DNA of 64,000 nucleotides from Kaistia defluvii (lineage in GTDB: Bacteria > Pseudomonadota > Alphaproteobacteria > Rhizobiales > Kaistiaceae). The notes below the pieces were generated by a model. That model worked only from the letters and a program-made list of their open reading frames with translations. It was not told the origin of the DNA and ran no database searches. The stretch is from assembly GCF_026343955.1 (NCBI RefSeq), contig NZ_JAPKNI010000001.1, positions 62,001 to 126,000 on the forward strand. Reading direction: 5' to 3'. Positions 31,257 to 43,800 of this stretch are shown piece by piece (the stretch's first letter is position 1; every line of letters begins with the position of its first letter). The position numbers were made by a program, and so were the translations under genes.

Positions 31257-31802
31257 ATGCGTCTTCTTCTGCTCCGCCACGCCAAGTCCGCCTGGGATGT
31301 CGCCGGCCTCGCCGATTTCGATCGACCGCTGGCCCCTCGCGGACGGCGCGCGGCCACGATGATCGGCGAGCATCTCGCGGCCCATCGCCTGATCCCGGAC
31401 CGCATTCTCTGCTCTTCGGCACGGCGCACGCGCGAGACGCTGATGGGGCTGATGCCGATGATCAGCACCGACCTGGAGATCCGCATCACGCGCGGCCTCT
31501 ACGAAGTCGGCGCCGACGCCTATGTCGATACGATCGGCGCGCTGGGCGGCAATGCGCGCAACCTGATGATGATCGGCCACAACCCGACCATGCAGGACAC
31601 CGCCATCGAACTGATCGGCAACGGCAATCCCGCGCTGCGCGAGGAGATCGCCGACAAGTTCCCGACCGCGGGCCTGGCGGTGATCGACTTCGACATCCAC
31701 AAATGGTCGGAGCTCCGGCCCCGGACCGGCCGGGTCGTCGCCTTCTTCCGCCCGCGCGAGCTGGAGCTGGTCGGCTCGGAACCGATCGCCGACGACGAAT
31801 AG
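31257..31802 (+). CDS. SixA-type histidine phosphatase
   Basis: This 181-residue member of the histidine phosphatase (phosphoglycerate-mutase-like) superfamily starts MRLLLLRHAKSAW with the catalytic R-H-A at residues 7-9. CSSARRTRETL carries the second arginine and MMIGHNPTM the second histidine. SixA in E. coli removes phosphate from histidine phosphotransfer proteins; here the substrate could be a phospho-His protein such as a PTS component, which is inference. It precedes the ycjX-ycjF pair. Confidence 0.85.
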   Translation: MRLLLLRHAKSAWDVAGLADFDRPLAPRGRRAATMIGEHLAAHRLIPDRILCSSARRTRETLMGLMPMISTDLEIRITRGLYEVGADAYVDTIGALGGNARNLMMIGHNPTMQDTAIELIGNGNPALREEIADKFPTAGLAVIDFDIHKWSELRPRTGRVVAFFRPRELELVGSEPIADDE

Positions 31803-31899
31803 ATCTTTTGCCGCCCGCCGGCCGTGCCTACATGGGACAGCGGCCGGCTCTTCGGCCGAGACGCGAGCGGCCGCACTCCACCGGCCAGGAACGGGACCC

Positions 31900-33363
31900 T
31901 TGAAGCTGACCACGCTGACCGACGAAGCGCGCCTCGCGCTCGCAACGCTTGGAGATCGCGCGGCGGATCTCGTCTCGCCGACCGTTCGCCTGGGGGTCAC
32001 GGGACTGGCGCGCGCCGGCAAGACGGTCTTCATCACGGCGCTGGTGCACAATCTTGTCCATGGCGGCCGCCTGCCGCTGTTCCGAGCCTATTCGACCGGT
32101 CGCGTCACCGGGGCGAGGCTGGAACCGCAGCCCGACGACGACGTGCCGCGCTTCGATTACGAGGATCACGTGCGCGCGCTGGTCGATCAGCGCATCTGGC
32201 CGGATTCGACCTACCGGATCAGCGAACTGCGCCTGACCATCGCCTATGAATCCGCGTCCTACTTCAAGCACCGCTTCGGGCCGGGCAAGCTCAACCTCGA
32301 CATCGTCGACTATCCCGGCGAGTGGCTGCTCGATCTCCCCCTGCTCGCCAAGGATTACGCCACCTGGTCGCGCGAGGCGCTCGGCATGGCCCGCAGCCCG
32401 GCGCGCATGGCCGCCGCCGCCCCTTGGCTGGCGCGGCTCGAGACCATCGATCCCGCGGCAGCAGAGGACGAAGCGGTGGCGCGCGAGCTGGCGGCGCTGT
32501 TCACCGGCTATCTGCGTGCCTGCCGCGCCGATGAAAACGCCATGTCGACCCTGCCGCCCGGCCGCTTCCTGATGCCGGGCGATCTCGAGGGCTCGCCTGC
32601 GCTGACCTTCTCGCCGCTTCCGGAATCGGCCGCGGCCTTGCCGCCCGGCTCGCTCGGCCGGATGATGGCGCGCCGCTACGAGGCCTACAAGTCCGTGGTG
32701 GTGAAGCCATTCTTCCGCGACCACTTCGCGCGGCTCGACCGCCAGATCGTGCTGGTCGACGCGCTGAACGCGCTGAATGCGGGCCCGGCCGCCGTGGCCG
32801 ATCTCGGCGCCGCGCTGACCGAGATCCTCGGCTGCTACCGGCCCGGATCCGGCTCGTGGCTGGGCGGGCTGATGACGCGCCGCATCGACCGCATCCTGAT
32901 CGGCGCCACCAAGGCCGACCACCTGCATCATGCCGACCACGACCGCCTGGAAGCGATCCTGTCGCGCCTGCTCGCGCCGGCGATCGAACGGGCCTCGGCA
33001 GCGGGCGCGCGCGTCGAGGTGGCGGCGCTCGCCTCGGTCCGCGCCACCCGCGAAGGCGTGGTCATCCAGGACTCGGAAAAGTTGCCGTCAATCATCGGAA
33101 CGCCGCTCGCCGGCGAGACGATCGATGGCGAGACCTTCGACGGCAAAAGCGAAATCGCCTTCTTTCCCGGCGACTTGCCGAACAATCCTGATTCAGTTCT
33201 TTCAGGTGCTCACTCAACTTCTGAACTGGGCCAGACATCGCTGCGCTTCGTCCGTTTCCGCCCACCCGCACTGGAGCGGACGGCCGAGGGCATCACCCTG
33301 TCGCTGCCGCATATCCGCCTCGACCGGGCGCTGGAATTCCTGATCGGAGACCGGCTGGCATGA
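31900..33363 (+). CDS. ycjX: YcjX family GTPase-like protein
   Basis: The 487-residue protein carries a P-loop, GVTGLARAGKTVFITALVHNL (G-x-x-x-x-G-K-T near residue 38), and the switch-like DIVDYPGEWLLDLPLL. These are the hallmarks of the YcjX/DUF463 family, stress-associated predicted GTPases of unknown substrate. The likely start is TTG at 31900 with caggaa upstream; no better ATG precedes the conserved region. It overlaps the next gene by four bases (ATGA), indicating translational coupling with ycjF. Confidence 0.9.
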   Translation: MKLTTLTDEARLALATLGDRAADLVSPTVRLGVTGLARAGKTVFITALVHNLVHGGRLPLFRAYSTGRVTGARLEPQPDDDVPRFDYEDHVRALVDQRIWPDSTYRISELRLTIAYESASYFKHRFGPGKLNLDIVDYPGEWLLDLPLLAKDYATWSREALGMARSPARMAAAAPWLARLETIDPAAAEDEAVARELAALFTGYLRACRADENAMSTLPPGRFLMPGDLEGSPALTFSPLPESAAALPPGSLGRMMARRYEAYKSVVVKPFFRDHFARLDRQIVLVDALNALNAGPAAVADLGAALTEILGCYRPGSGSWLGGLMTRRIDRILIGATKADHLHHADHDRLEAILSRLLAPAIERASAAGARVEVAALASVRATREGVVIQDSEKLPSIIGTPLAGETIDGETFDGKSEIAFFPGDLPNNPDSVLSGAHSTSELGQTSLRFVRFRPPALERTAEGITLSLPHIRLDRALEFLIGDRLA

Positions 33364-34382
33364 CCGACATCCCGCGCAAGCCGACCGCTTTCCGGCTCGA
33401 TCGCATCCGCGTCGTCGACGATCCCGATATCGCGCACCGCCCCGGCGACCGGCCGGTGGTGATCGCCGAGCCGGAGGAGCTGGAGCTTCCGGTTCCCGTT
33501 CTGCCGAAGCCGCGTCGCGGCCCGCGCTGGGCCAACATCCTCGTCTCCGCGCTCGGCATCCTGCTCTCGCTCGGCATCGGCCTCGCCGTCGACCAGCTGA
33601 TCCGCGATCTGTTCCAGCGCGCCGAATGGCTCGGCTGGTTTGCGGTGGCGGTTGCCGCCACCGGTGGCGTGGCGCTGGTCGCCCTCGCCTTCCGCGAGAT
33701 CGGCGGGCTCCTGCGGCTGCGGCGGATCACGCGGATTCGCGAGGCGGCCGAAGACGCCGCACGGCGCGACGACCGCATCGCCGCTCGAGCCTCGGTGCGC
33801 GACCTGACGGAACTCTATGGCGAGCGCCCGGACACGGCGCATGGCCGCGCCGCGCTGGCGCAGCATGCCGCCGAGATCATCGACGGGCGCGACCTCATCG
33901 GACTCTCCGAGCAGGAGTTGCTGCGCCCGCTCGACATCGCTGCCCAGACGCTGGTGCTGTCCGCCGCCAAGCGGGTGACGCTGGTGACCGCGATCTCGCC
34001 GCGCGCCCTGGTCGACCTACTGTTCGTGCTGGTGACCGCGCTGCGGCTGATCCGCCAGCTTGGCCAGCTCTATGGCGGCCGGCCCGGCACGCTGGGCTTC
34101 CTGCGCCTCGCCCGCACCGTCATCGCCCATCTCGCCGTCACCGGCGGCATGGCGGCGGGCGACTCGCTGGTGCAGCAGATTCTTGGCCACGGCATCGCCG
34201 CCCGCCTTTCGGCGCGGCTCGGCGAGGGCGTGATCAACGGCATCTTGACGGCGCGCGTCGGCATCGCCGCGATCGACGTCTGCCGCCCCCTGCCCTTCAT
34301 CGCCGAGAAGCCGCCGGCGATGGCGGATTTCATCGCGGAACTGACCAAGATCGGCGGCAAGGGTGGAAAGAAGCCGGACTGA
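33360..34382 (+). CDS. ycjF: YcjF family membrane protein (DUF697)
   Basis: The 340-residue inner-membrane protein is the usual partner of YcjX. Two N-terminal spans are seen (ANILVSALGILLSLGIGLAV and WLGWFAVAVAATGGVALVAL). A cytoplasmic DUF697 domain follows, ending in the GEGVINGILTARVGIAAIDVCRPLPF segment typical of the family. Its role is unknown; in several bacteria the pair responds to heat shock or envelope stress. The start overlaps the stop of ycjX. Confidence 0.9.
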   Translation: MTDIPRKPTAFRLDRIRVVDDPDIAHRPGDRPVVIAEPEELELPVPVLPKPRRGPRWANILVSALGILLSLGIGLAVDQLIRDLFQRAEWLGWFAVAVAATGGVALVALAFREIGGLLRLRRITRIREAAEDAARRDDRIAARASVRDLTELYGERPDTAHGRAALAQHAAEIIDGRDLIGLSEQELLRPLDIAAQTLVLSAAKRVTLVTAISPRALVDLLFVLVTALRLIRQLGQLYGGRPGTLGFLRLARTVIAHLAVTGGMAAGDSLVQQILGHGIAARLSARLGEGVINGILTARVGIAAIDVCRPLPFIAEKPPAMADFIAELTKIGGKGGKKPD

Positions 34383-34453
34383 CAGGACAGTCGCACAAAT
34401 TTGACAATCTGATTGAGTTGGGATTACCCATCATTACGTAGGGGAAATCTCGA

Positions 34454-34996
34454 ATGCAGCCAGACTATGCCTCGATTGTTGCTCGTCGCCGTTCACTGCG
34501 GATTGATGGATACATGACGCTGGCCGATGTTGGCTTCGACGGGGATTGGGTTACTCCATACCAGATGGCGTCCCGGTCAATGGACGGACCGGTGCTCGTT
34601 GCCCAACATTGGCTTGATGCGCAATCCATTGAGTTGCACCGAACAACGCTGGAGCAACTCGGCTACCTACCGCATATCCGGTTCAATCGGACCCTCGATA
34701 TAGCCCTCGCGATAGCGGGCATGGCGAGATCGTCATTGTATATGACTCAAGCTTTTCAACTCATACCTCTCAGCAGCACGGAGCGCATTTCTCGTCGGGC
34801 AATGGATGAGTCATTCGACCAGGTTACAGTGCACGAACTGACTGACCGGCCAGTCATCGCATTGGGCGCACACGCTGTTCGCCTATGTACCCGCCATGGA
34901 ATTGCACATGTTCCCTCACCGAACCCCAGCCGGAGAGGGCATTCAAACGCCGAAAATGCACGTGAGCTTGCACTGGCCTTGGCTCAAACCGCCTAG
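34454..34996 (+). CDS. Uracil-DNA glycosylase-like protein of atypical base composition
   Basis: This 180-residue protein is not recognised with certainty. Its layout resembles the uracil-DNA glycosylase superfamily: GPVLVAQHW near residue 49, a central SSLYMTQAFQLIPL like the family's T-N-A-F strand, RPVIALGAHAVRLC like the LG-x-x-A helix, and HVPSPNPSRRGHSNAEN like the H-P-S loop. The catalytic Asp/Asn and an exact H-P-S are not clear. Codon use is visibly less GC-rich than the neighbours (ctcgattgttgctcgtcgcc), suggesting acquisition by transfer. A TTGACA at 34401-34406 could be its -35 box, with a poor -10; aggggaa precedes the ATG. Confidence 0.5.
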   Translation: MQPDYASIVARRRSLRIDGYMTLADVGFDGDWVTPYQMASRSMDGPVLVAQHWLDAQSIELHRTTLEQLGYLPHIRFNRTLDIALAIAGMARSSLYMTQAFQLIPLSSTERISRRAMDESFDQVTVHELTDRPVIALGAHAVRLCTRHGIAHVPSPNPSRRGHSNAENARELALALAQTA

Positions 34997-35011
34997 AGGC
35001 CGGAGCCGCAG

Positions 35012-35521
35012 CTAACGTCGCCAATGCGTCCGCAGCGGGCCGTTCTTGCCCTCGATCGGGTCTTCGCACGGCATCTCCAGCGCGCGGATCCGCGCCCGGA
35101 CCGCGACGCCGTCGACGACGTCGTCATCGCGAATCAGATCCCAGCGCTGGCCGACGGGATAGGCGCCGACGACGAGCAGGTCGGGGCTGGAGCGGAGGCG
35201 CTTGTGGCCGACACCGGCCGGGATGAGCACGGCGTCGCCCGCCACCAGTTCCATCGCCTTGCCGGTTTCGCCACCGAGCTGGACCGTCACCGTCCCGGAA
35301 GCGATGCCCAGCACCTCATGCGCGGTCGAGTGGTAGTGGTGGAACGGATACATGCCGTTGCGCCAGGTGCCGCCCCAGCCATGCGACACGAACAGCCGCT
35401 CGAACGCGGAGGCGCGGTCCGTGCCGTCTTCCGCCAGCGCCTGGCGATAGAGGATCAGCGGCAGGGACGGGTTGTTGGGAATGACGCCGGCATCGGCGAA
35501 TTCGTGCGTGCTGGATTTCAT
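35012..35521 (-). CDS. Cupin domain protein (YjlB-like)
   Basis: The 169-residue protein is a single-domain cupin. The metal-binding motif 1 is visible as YPFHHYHSTAHEVLGIASG (about residues 58-76) and motif 2 as GDAVLIPAGVGHKRL (about 95-109). Related YjlB-type proteins have no assigned reaction. It stands 90 bases upstream of the ferredoxin reductase gene's end on the same strand. Confidence 0.82.
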   Translation of the reverse strand: MKSSTHEFADAGVIPNNPSLPLILYRQALAEDGTDRASAFERLFVSHGWGGTWRNGMYPFHHYHSTAHEVLGIASGTVTVQLGGETGKAMELVAGDAVLIPAGVGHKRLRSSPDLLVVGAYPVGQRWDLIRDDDVVDGVAVRARIRALEMPCEDPIEGKNGPLRTHWRR

Positions 35522-35611
35522 CGTCGTCTCCGACTCTGGATCATCGGAAAACGGGCCGCGCCGCCCGGAGTTCCGGCCCGGCGCGCTCGCCGGGCCATCG
35601 GGCGCGACGGG

Positions 35612-36745
<1,134 letters not shown>

Positions 36746-36767
36746 TCACTCGCGGCCGCGTCGGGGC

Positions 36768-37088
36768 TTAGCCCTGGCGCTCGGGGATCCGGACGATCAG
36801 GCCATCCAGTTCGGGCTTGACGCGGATCTGGCAGGAAAGGCGGGAGTTCGGCTGCACGTCCTGCGCGAAGTCCAGCATGTCCTCTTCCATCGCTTCCGGC
36901 TCGCCGGTGATCGCGACCCAGGCTTCATCGACATAGACATGGCAGGTCGCGCAGGCGCAGGCCCCGCCACACTCCGCCTCGATACCGGGCACGGCGTTGC
37001 GCACGGCATTTTCCATGACGGTCGAACCATCACGGGCTTCAATCTCGTAGGGCGTACCGTCAAAGGCGATATAGGTGATCTTGGCCAT
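36768..37088 (-). CDS. 2Fe-2S ferredoxin (adrenodoxin type)
   Basis: The 106-residue electron carrier shows three cluster ligands in the [14 protein letters not shown] region with C-x5-C-x2-C spacing (about residues 39-50), and the fourth in RLSCQIRV. Adrenodoxin-like ferredoxins of this kind serve P450s or iron-sulfur assembly. It is transcribed towards the ferredoxin reductase gene, and the two probably form an operon. Confidence 0.93.
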   Translation of the reverse strand: MAKITYIAFDGTPYEIEARDGSTVMENAVRNAVPGIEAECGGACACATCHVYVDEAWVAITGEPEAMEEDMLDFAQDVQPNSRLSCQIRVKPELDGLIVRIPERQG

Positions 37089-37833
37089 GGCATCCGCGAC
37101 GCTGCAAAAGACCGCCCCCTATAGGCGATATGCGGCTTGCGTGCCAAGGCCTGTGCGCCACCGCGGCCGCGACCGATTGGTCCACCAGCCGGACGCGGGA
37201 AAATCGGATGGGATGGTTAACGATCGATCGCCGGTCCTGCGGGCGCCAATTCTGCCCCGGATACGGGGCCTGCCGTAGACTTTCCGCTTCGTCATCCAGG
37301 AACCGGATCGTCTATCGCGCAATATTGGGCCGCGCTGCCAGCAATGGGATGGCGGGATCTCTCGCGAACAGCCATAAATGATGCGACCCATGCCAATTCG
37401 ACAGGATCGCTGCTGGGAACAACATGTCTCGTGAGCCATCGCCCGAGAAAAACGGCGTCCGCAGGCGATACGGGGATGCAAACGGTCGTTCGCGCGGCTG
37501 CGAAGTCTTCCGCATCGGACATGTCTGTTCATGCCGGTCTCGCTGGGAGCCGGCACACACGCCGTCAATACCTTGTTAACAAATTGCTACCGAAAGCCGT
37601 ACTTTCTTGTACCCCTGCCCCTAATGTGCCAAAAGGTGGGGCTACGGGCAAGGGTGTGAAGGCCGATCTGGATCGCGAGTATGGCGTCTCCGGGGGACAG
37701 GCTGATCTACGGGTTGTGGCGATCTCGGCGCACGTATCAAGCGCTAGCTGTGTCCTGGAAGCATCCTCGTGCTTTTGACGGGTTCCCGTCGAAGCGGCCG
37801 ACAGAGTATCGAGTACGGACGCGAGGCTAAAAA
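37089..37833. other. Long gap upstream of the GPR-like gene
   Basis: The 745-base stretch lies between the divergent ferredoxin and GPR-like genes. Short frames (for example 76 codons from 37522 on the minus strand and 144 codons from 37344 on the plus strand) lack ribosome sites and family resemblance. Single GTTAAC sites occur at about 37214 and 37576. It probably contains the promoter and a leader of the giant gene; nothing else is seen. Confidence 0.4.
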
Positions 37834-40800
37834 ATGGCGAATACCCCGAAGTCCAAGGACCCGGTGGATGCAGCGCTCACCGCCGTGGAGGAGGCGCTCC
37901 GGATCGATTTCGACGCTCCGACGACGGCGAGCCCCCGGGCACCCGCTGGCGGCGGTCCGCGCGATCGACGGCTTGAGCCCCCCAGACTTCAGGAGGCGCC
38001 CCGCAAGGGAGATGCGCCCCGCCGCGCGGATGCACCGCGCAAGGTAGAAGCCCCGGCAGCGGCTGCGAACCGCGCCCTGCCCTCGCCGACCCGCTCCGAA
38101 GAACCCGGCGCCTCGCCGCGCGGCCGCCAGTCCGGCCGCAACAGCCGCATGCCCGCCAATGACGACCGTCGCGTCGGCGGCGCCTCGCTGCCCGCGCGCC
38201 GTCCGTCGCGCCTGATCTACCCGCTTGCCTCGCTGTTCTCGATCGCCTGGGTCGGCGCCATTGCGGCCTATGTGAGCTCCGCCAATATCAGCCTGTTCTC
38301 CGGCGACAGCGCCGTGGGCTCGGCCCAGTTCACCAACATCGCGCTCGCCCTGGTGCTACCGGTCGGCATCGTGTGGGGCATCGCCATGATGGTGGCCCGC
38401 GCGCAGGAAATGCGCATCGCCGCGCGCTCGATCTCCGATGTCGCCGCCCGCCTGTCCGAGCCCGAGGACGCCGCTTCCGAAGCCGTCGTCACCGTCAGCC
38501 AGGCCATTCGCCGCGAAGTTGCCGCCATGGGCGACGGCATCGAGCGGGCGCTGGCCCGCGCCAGCGAGCTCGAACTGCTGGTGCACAACGAGGTCGCGGC
38601 GCTCGAACGCTCCTATTCCGACAATGAAGTCCGCATGCGCGGCCTGATCGACGACCTCGCCAACCAGCGCGAGGCGATCGTCATCAATTCCGAGCGCGTC
38701 CGCACCTCGATCGTGTCGGCGCAGGAATCGCTGTCGAAGGATCTGGGCGAGGCGAGCGAGCAGATCGCCGCCAACATCATCGGCTCCGGCGACCGCATCA
38801 CCCAGGCCCTGGCCGGACGCGGCGAAAACATCACCACGGCGCTCGGCACGGCCGGCGACGAGATGATCAGCAAGCTGTCGCTGCGCGGCGAGGATCTGGT
38901 CAACCGCCTGACCAGCGCCGCAACCGACGTCACGGAATCCTTCTCGCGCACCAGCGTCGAAGTGACGGATGTGCTGCTGTCGCGCAGCGCCGACATCAAC
39001 GAGACCCTCGAGACGACCGGCCGCGCCATGGCCGAAACCGTCGCCGAGCGCGGACGCGAGGTCAACGAGACCCTGGCCCGCGTCACCGAGGAACTGACGG
39101 AAGGCCTGGATCGGCGTACCGCCGACATGACCCGCTCGATCTCGGTCACCGGCAACCAGGTCGCCGAGACGATTTCGCTGCATACCCGCGAAGTGAACGC
39201 CGCGCTGAAGTCCAATGCCGACAGCCTGATTGTCGACCTGGCCCTGCGCGGCCAGGAGATCAACGACAAGCTCGACGAGACCGGCAACCGCATCGCCGAC
39301 ACCATTTCCGACCGCGGCGGCGACCTCGCCGACCGTCTGGCGCTCACCGGCGACCGGATCCAGGACGCCATCGCCATTGATGGCGGCGCGCTCGCCGAGC
39401 GGCTGACCTCGGCCGGCGACATCATGGCGACGCTGATCGAAGCCCGTACCGCGGCGCTGCGCGACACCATCGACGGCGCCTCCAACGCGGTCAACGAGAC
39501 CTTCGACGCCCGCTCGGCCGAACTGACCGAACGTCTTGCGACGGTCGGCGGCGAAGTCGCCAAGGCGATCGCCGTGCGTGGCCTCAAGGTCAACGAGACG
39601 ATCATCGCCTCCGGCAACGAGATTTCCGAGACCATCGCCTCGCGCGCCGGCCTGCTGCATGAGCGGATCGTCGAATCTGGCAAGCAGATCTCCGACACCA
39701 TGGAGAGCCGCGGCACCGCCGTTTACGACCTGATCATCGAATCGAGCCAGCAGTTGGCCGATGCGATCGAGACGCGCGGCTCCGCCGTGCATCAGCGCAT
39801 CCTGCATTCCGGCAACGAGATCGCCTCGACGATCGAGAGCCGCGGCACGGACATCCACGAGCGCATCCTCGCGTCCGGCAGCCGTTTTGCCGACGAGATC
39901 GCCAAACGCGCCGACAGCGCGCACCAGCAGATTCTGGCCTCCGGTACCGAACTGGCGGATGCGATCGAGAGCCGCGCCGGCGCCGTGCACCAGCGCATCC
40001 TCGCTTCCGGCACCGAACTCGCCGACACGATCGAGAGCCGCGCCGAAGCCGCGCACCAGCGCATCCTCGCTTCGGGCACCGAGCTGGCCGACACGATCGA
40101 GAACCGCGCCGAGACCGCGCACCAGCGCATTCTCACTTCGGGCACCGAACTGGCCGATACGATCGAGAGCCGCGCCGAGGCCGCGCATCAGCGCATCATC
40201 GCTTCCGGCACCAGTCTGGCTGGCGAGATCGAGACCCGCGCCGACGCGGTGCATGAGCGTATCCTGACCTCGGGCAGCAACCTGGTCGGCGAGATCGAGA
40301 CGCGCGCCCAGGCGGCGCATGAGCGCATCCTGTCTTCCAGCGTCCATCTGGCCGGCGACATCGAGAGCCGTGCCGAGGCCGTGCACAAGCGGATCGTGGC
40401 TTCCGGCACCGAGCTCGCAGGCGAGATCGAGAACCGTGCCCAGACCGTGCACGAGCGCATCCTGTCGACCGGCACCGAACTGGCGCAGGATATCACCGAC
40501 CGTGCCGATGCCGTGCACCAGAGCATCATCGCCTCCGGTACCGACATCTCCGGCGAGATCGAGCGTCGCGGCCTCGATGCGCAGCAGCGCATCGTCAGCT
40601 CCGGTTCCGAACTGGCCGATGAGCTGGCCAACCGCGCCACCACGATCCACGAGCGCATTCTTTCCTCGGGCAGCGCGATCGCGGCCGAGATCGAGAGCCG
40701 CGGCACCGATGTGCATCAGCGCATCGTCAGCTCCGGTTCCGAGCTCGCCAACGAGATCACCAGCCGCGCCGAAGCCGTGCACCAGCGCATCATCGTCTCC

Positions 40801-43800
40801 GGCAGCGAGATCGCCGACGAGATCGAGACCCGTGCCTCGACCGTGCATCAGCGCGTGATCGAGGCCGGATCCGGCCTGATCGAGGAGATCGAGACCCGCA
40901 CCGGCGCGGTGCATGACCGCATCGTCTCGGCCGGCTCGGCCCTGGTCGGCGACATCGCCGGCCAGGCCAGCCTCGCGCAGGAGCAGATGCTGGAAGCGAG
41001 CGCCGGCCTTGCCGACCAGATCGCCAACCAGGCGCTCTCCGCGCATCGCCAGTTCCTCTCGTCCGGCAACACACTGATCGGGGAGCTGACCAGCCAGGCA
41101 CGCGCCGCCCATGAGGAGATCGTCACCTCGGGTTCGGGCCTGATCGACCAGATCGCGAGCCATGCGCGCCTCGCCAACGATCAGATCGTTGCCTCCGGTT
41201 CGTCGCTCTCGGAAGAGATCGCAAACCAGGCCCGCGTCGCGCATGACCGCATCCTGACCTCCGGCTCCGAGCTCGCCAACGAGATCGAAGACCGCGCCAA
41301 TGCCGTGCACCAGCGCATCGTCACCTCCGGCGCCAATCTGGCCAACGAGATCGAGGGCCGCGCCACGGCCGTGCACGAGCGCATCGTCGCCTCGGGCACC
41401 GACCTCGCCGGCGAGATCGAGAACCGCGCGACCTCCGTCCATGACCGGATCGTCGATACGTCCAGCCGCTTCGGCGACCTCATCAACGATCGCGGGCTCG
41501 CCATCGCGACCGGTCTCGACGAGCGCTTCGCGGCGCTGCGCGACATCATCGAGGTCCGGGGCCCCGAGCTGGTCACCCGCTTCGCCGACCGCGCCAACCT
41601 GATGGACACGACGCTGGCGGAGCGCCTCGAAGGCTTCGGCGACGCGATCGAATCCAAGATCGGCGCCGTCTCCGAGACGCTCGACAGCAATACCCGCCGC
41701 ATTGACGAGGCCCTCGACGCCCGCTCGGCCCAGATCAACCAGACCCTGATCGAGCGCACGCGCCACATCGCCGAGGCCTTCTCCAATGGCCAGGCCGAAA
41801 TCGGCGCGATCATCGACGACCGCCTTTCGGACGTGACCGGCCGTCTCTCCGATCGCACCCAGGCGCTTTCGGACATGCTGTCCGAGCGCTGGCAGTCGAT
41901 CAACGAGACGCTGGGCGAAAAGGCCGTCGAGGCAGCCAACAGCTTCGATGCCCGCGCCGCCCAGATGGACCAGATTCTCTCGACGCGCCTCAGCGACATC
42001 AGCTCGACGCTCGGCCGTGAGTCGGTCCGCGCCGCCGAACAGATCGTCGGCTCGCTCTCGGACGCGACCGAGCAGCTGGTCGCCGCCTCGAATACGACCA
42101 GCGGCGCGCTGCGTGCCTCGGCGAGCGATGCCTCGCAGAGCCTGACCCAGTCGGCGGCCGACGCCACTCAGGTCTTCTCGCAATCGGCGGCCGAGGCCAG
42201 CCAGGCGCTGACCCAGTCGCTGGACGAAGCCTCCCGCAACCTCGCCCGTTCGGCTCTCAGCGTCTCCGAGACGGTCACGCTTTCGGCCAATCAGGCCTCC
42301 GAGGCGCTGTCGCAGGTGGCAAGCTCGACGGTCGAGCTTCTGTCGACCTCGAGCGCCGACGCGGCCGGTCACCTGTCGCGGGTGTCCGCCGAAGCGGCCG
42401 AGCAGATTTCGCGGGTTTCCCTCGAAGTCGAGCAGAGCCTCGGCGGGCGCGCGATGAACACGGCCAGCGCGCTGGAAGAACGGACCCGCGCCTTCAACGC
42501 GGTTCTCGAAACCCGCAGCGCGGAACTGGCCCAGTTGCTCGACGGCGAAGGCAACCGCCTCGTCGCGGCGATCGACCAGCGCGGCAACGACCTGACCAGC
42601 AGCGTCGCCACCGCCGGCGACACCATCGTCGACCTGTTGTCGTCGAAGGGCTCCGAGATTGTCTCGATGGTGCTGTCGCGCACCGACGAGGCGGCCCGCG
42701 CCCTGATCGACAGCGGCGAGACCGTGTCGCGGAGCTTCGGCTCCACCAACGAGCGGCTCCGCACCGATGTGGCCGGCATCGTCGACCGGCTGGCCCAGTC
42801 GAACGAGATGCTCAACGCGCTGCTGACCCGCACGACCGAGAACCTGAACCAGATCGAGACGGGTCTGGCGACGCGGACCGGCGAGTTCGCCCAGGCGATC
42901 GAGCAGGCGATCGGCGGCACGCAGAATTCCTCCACCCTGCTCGCTTCGCAGGTCGAGATGCTGCGCGACGTGTCGAAGGACGTGCTGGAAAATGTCGGCG
43001 CCATCGCCGGCCGCTTCGAGGACCAGGGCCGCTCGCTCAGCTTCGCCGCCAGCACGCTCACCTCGGCCAACAGCGAAATCGAAGGTTCGATCGAGCAGCG
43101 CCGCATCGCCCTCGACCAGCTTGCCCAGAGCCTCGCCGCCCGCTCGTCCGAGCTGGATGGCATGATGCGCACCTTCACGGAAACCGTCAGCACCTCGCTG
43201 AAGGATGCCGAGGAGCGCGCCGCCGAGGTCGCCCGGATGCTCGCCCGTTCGAGCGAGACCGCCGCCAAGGGCGTTCTCGAAAACCTCGAAGGCATGCAGG
43301 CCACCGCCAGCAGCCAGAGCCAGAAGGCCGCCGAGGCGGTCCGCGAGGCGAACCGCGCCCTGATGGACGACATGGCCGCGGTGGTCGCCCAGGCGACCAA
43401 GCAGTTCTCGGCCGCGACCGACGAAATGCGCTCGGCCGCCAAGGAGATGGCGCAGGATCTCGAAACCACCCGCACCGAACTGAAGCGCGGCGTGCTCGAA
43501 CTCCCGGCCGAAACGCGCGAAAGCGCCGACGCCATGCGCCGGGTCGTCACCGACCAGCTGAAGGCCCTTTCCGAGCTCTCCGACATCGTCGGCAAGCATG
43601 GCAAGTCGCTCGACGTCTCGGTGCCCGGCACGCCGGCACCGGCGCCGCGCGGTCGCATTGCCGAGACGGCCCCGTCCTTCGCCCGGCCGCAGCCGGCCGC
43701 CGCCCAGGCTGTCCGCCAGGCGGCACCCGAGCCGGTTCGCGCCGCCACGGTTGCCCCGGCGACGTCCGCCCCGGCTGCCCAGCGCCCTGCCCCGGTTCGC

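Noticed and set aside
37292-37522. A 76-codon minus-strand frame in the gap before the GPR-like gene
   Set aside because: No ribosome site and no family resemblance; kept as intergenic.
39643-41490. Regular repeats considered as a CRISPR array
   Set aside because: Units are 66 bp, contiguous and in frame without spacers, and encode a 22-residue helix repeat.
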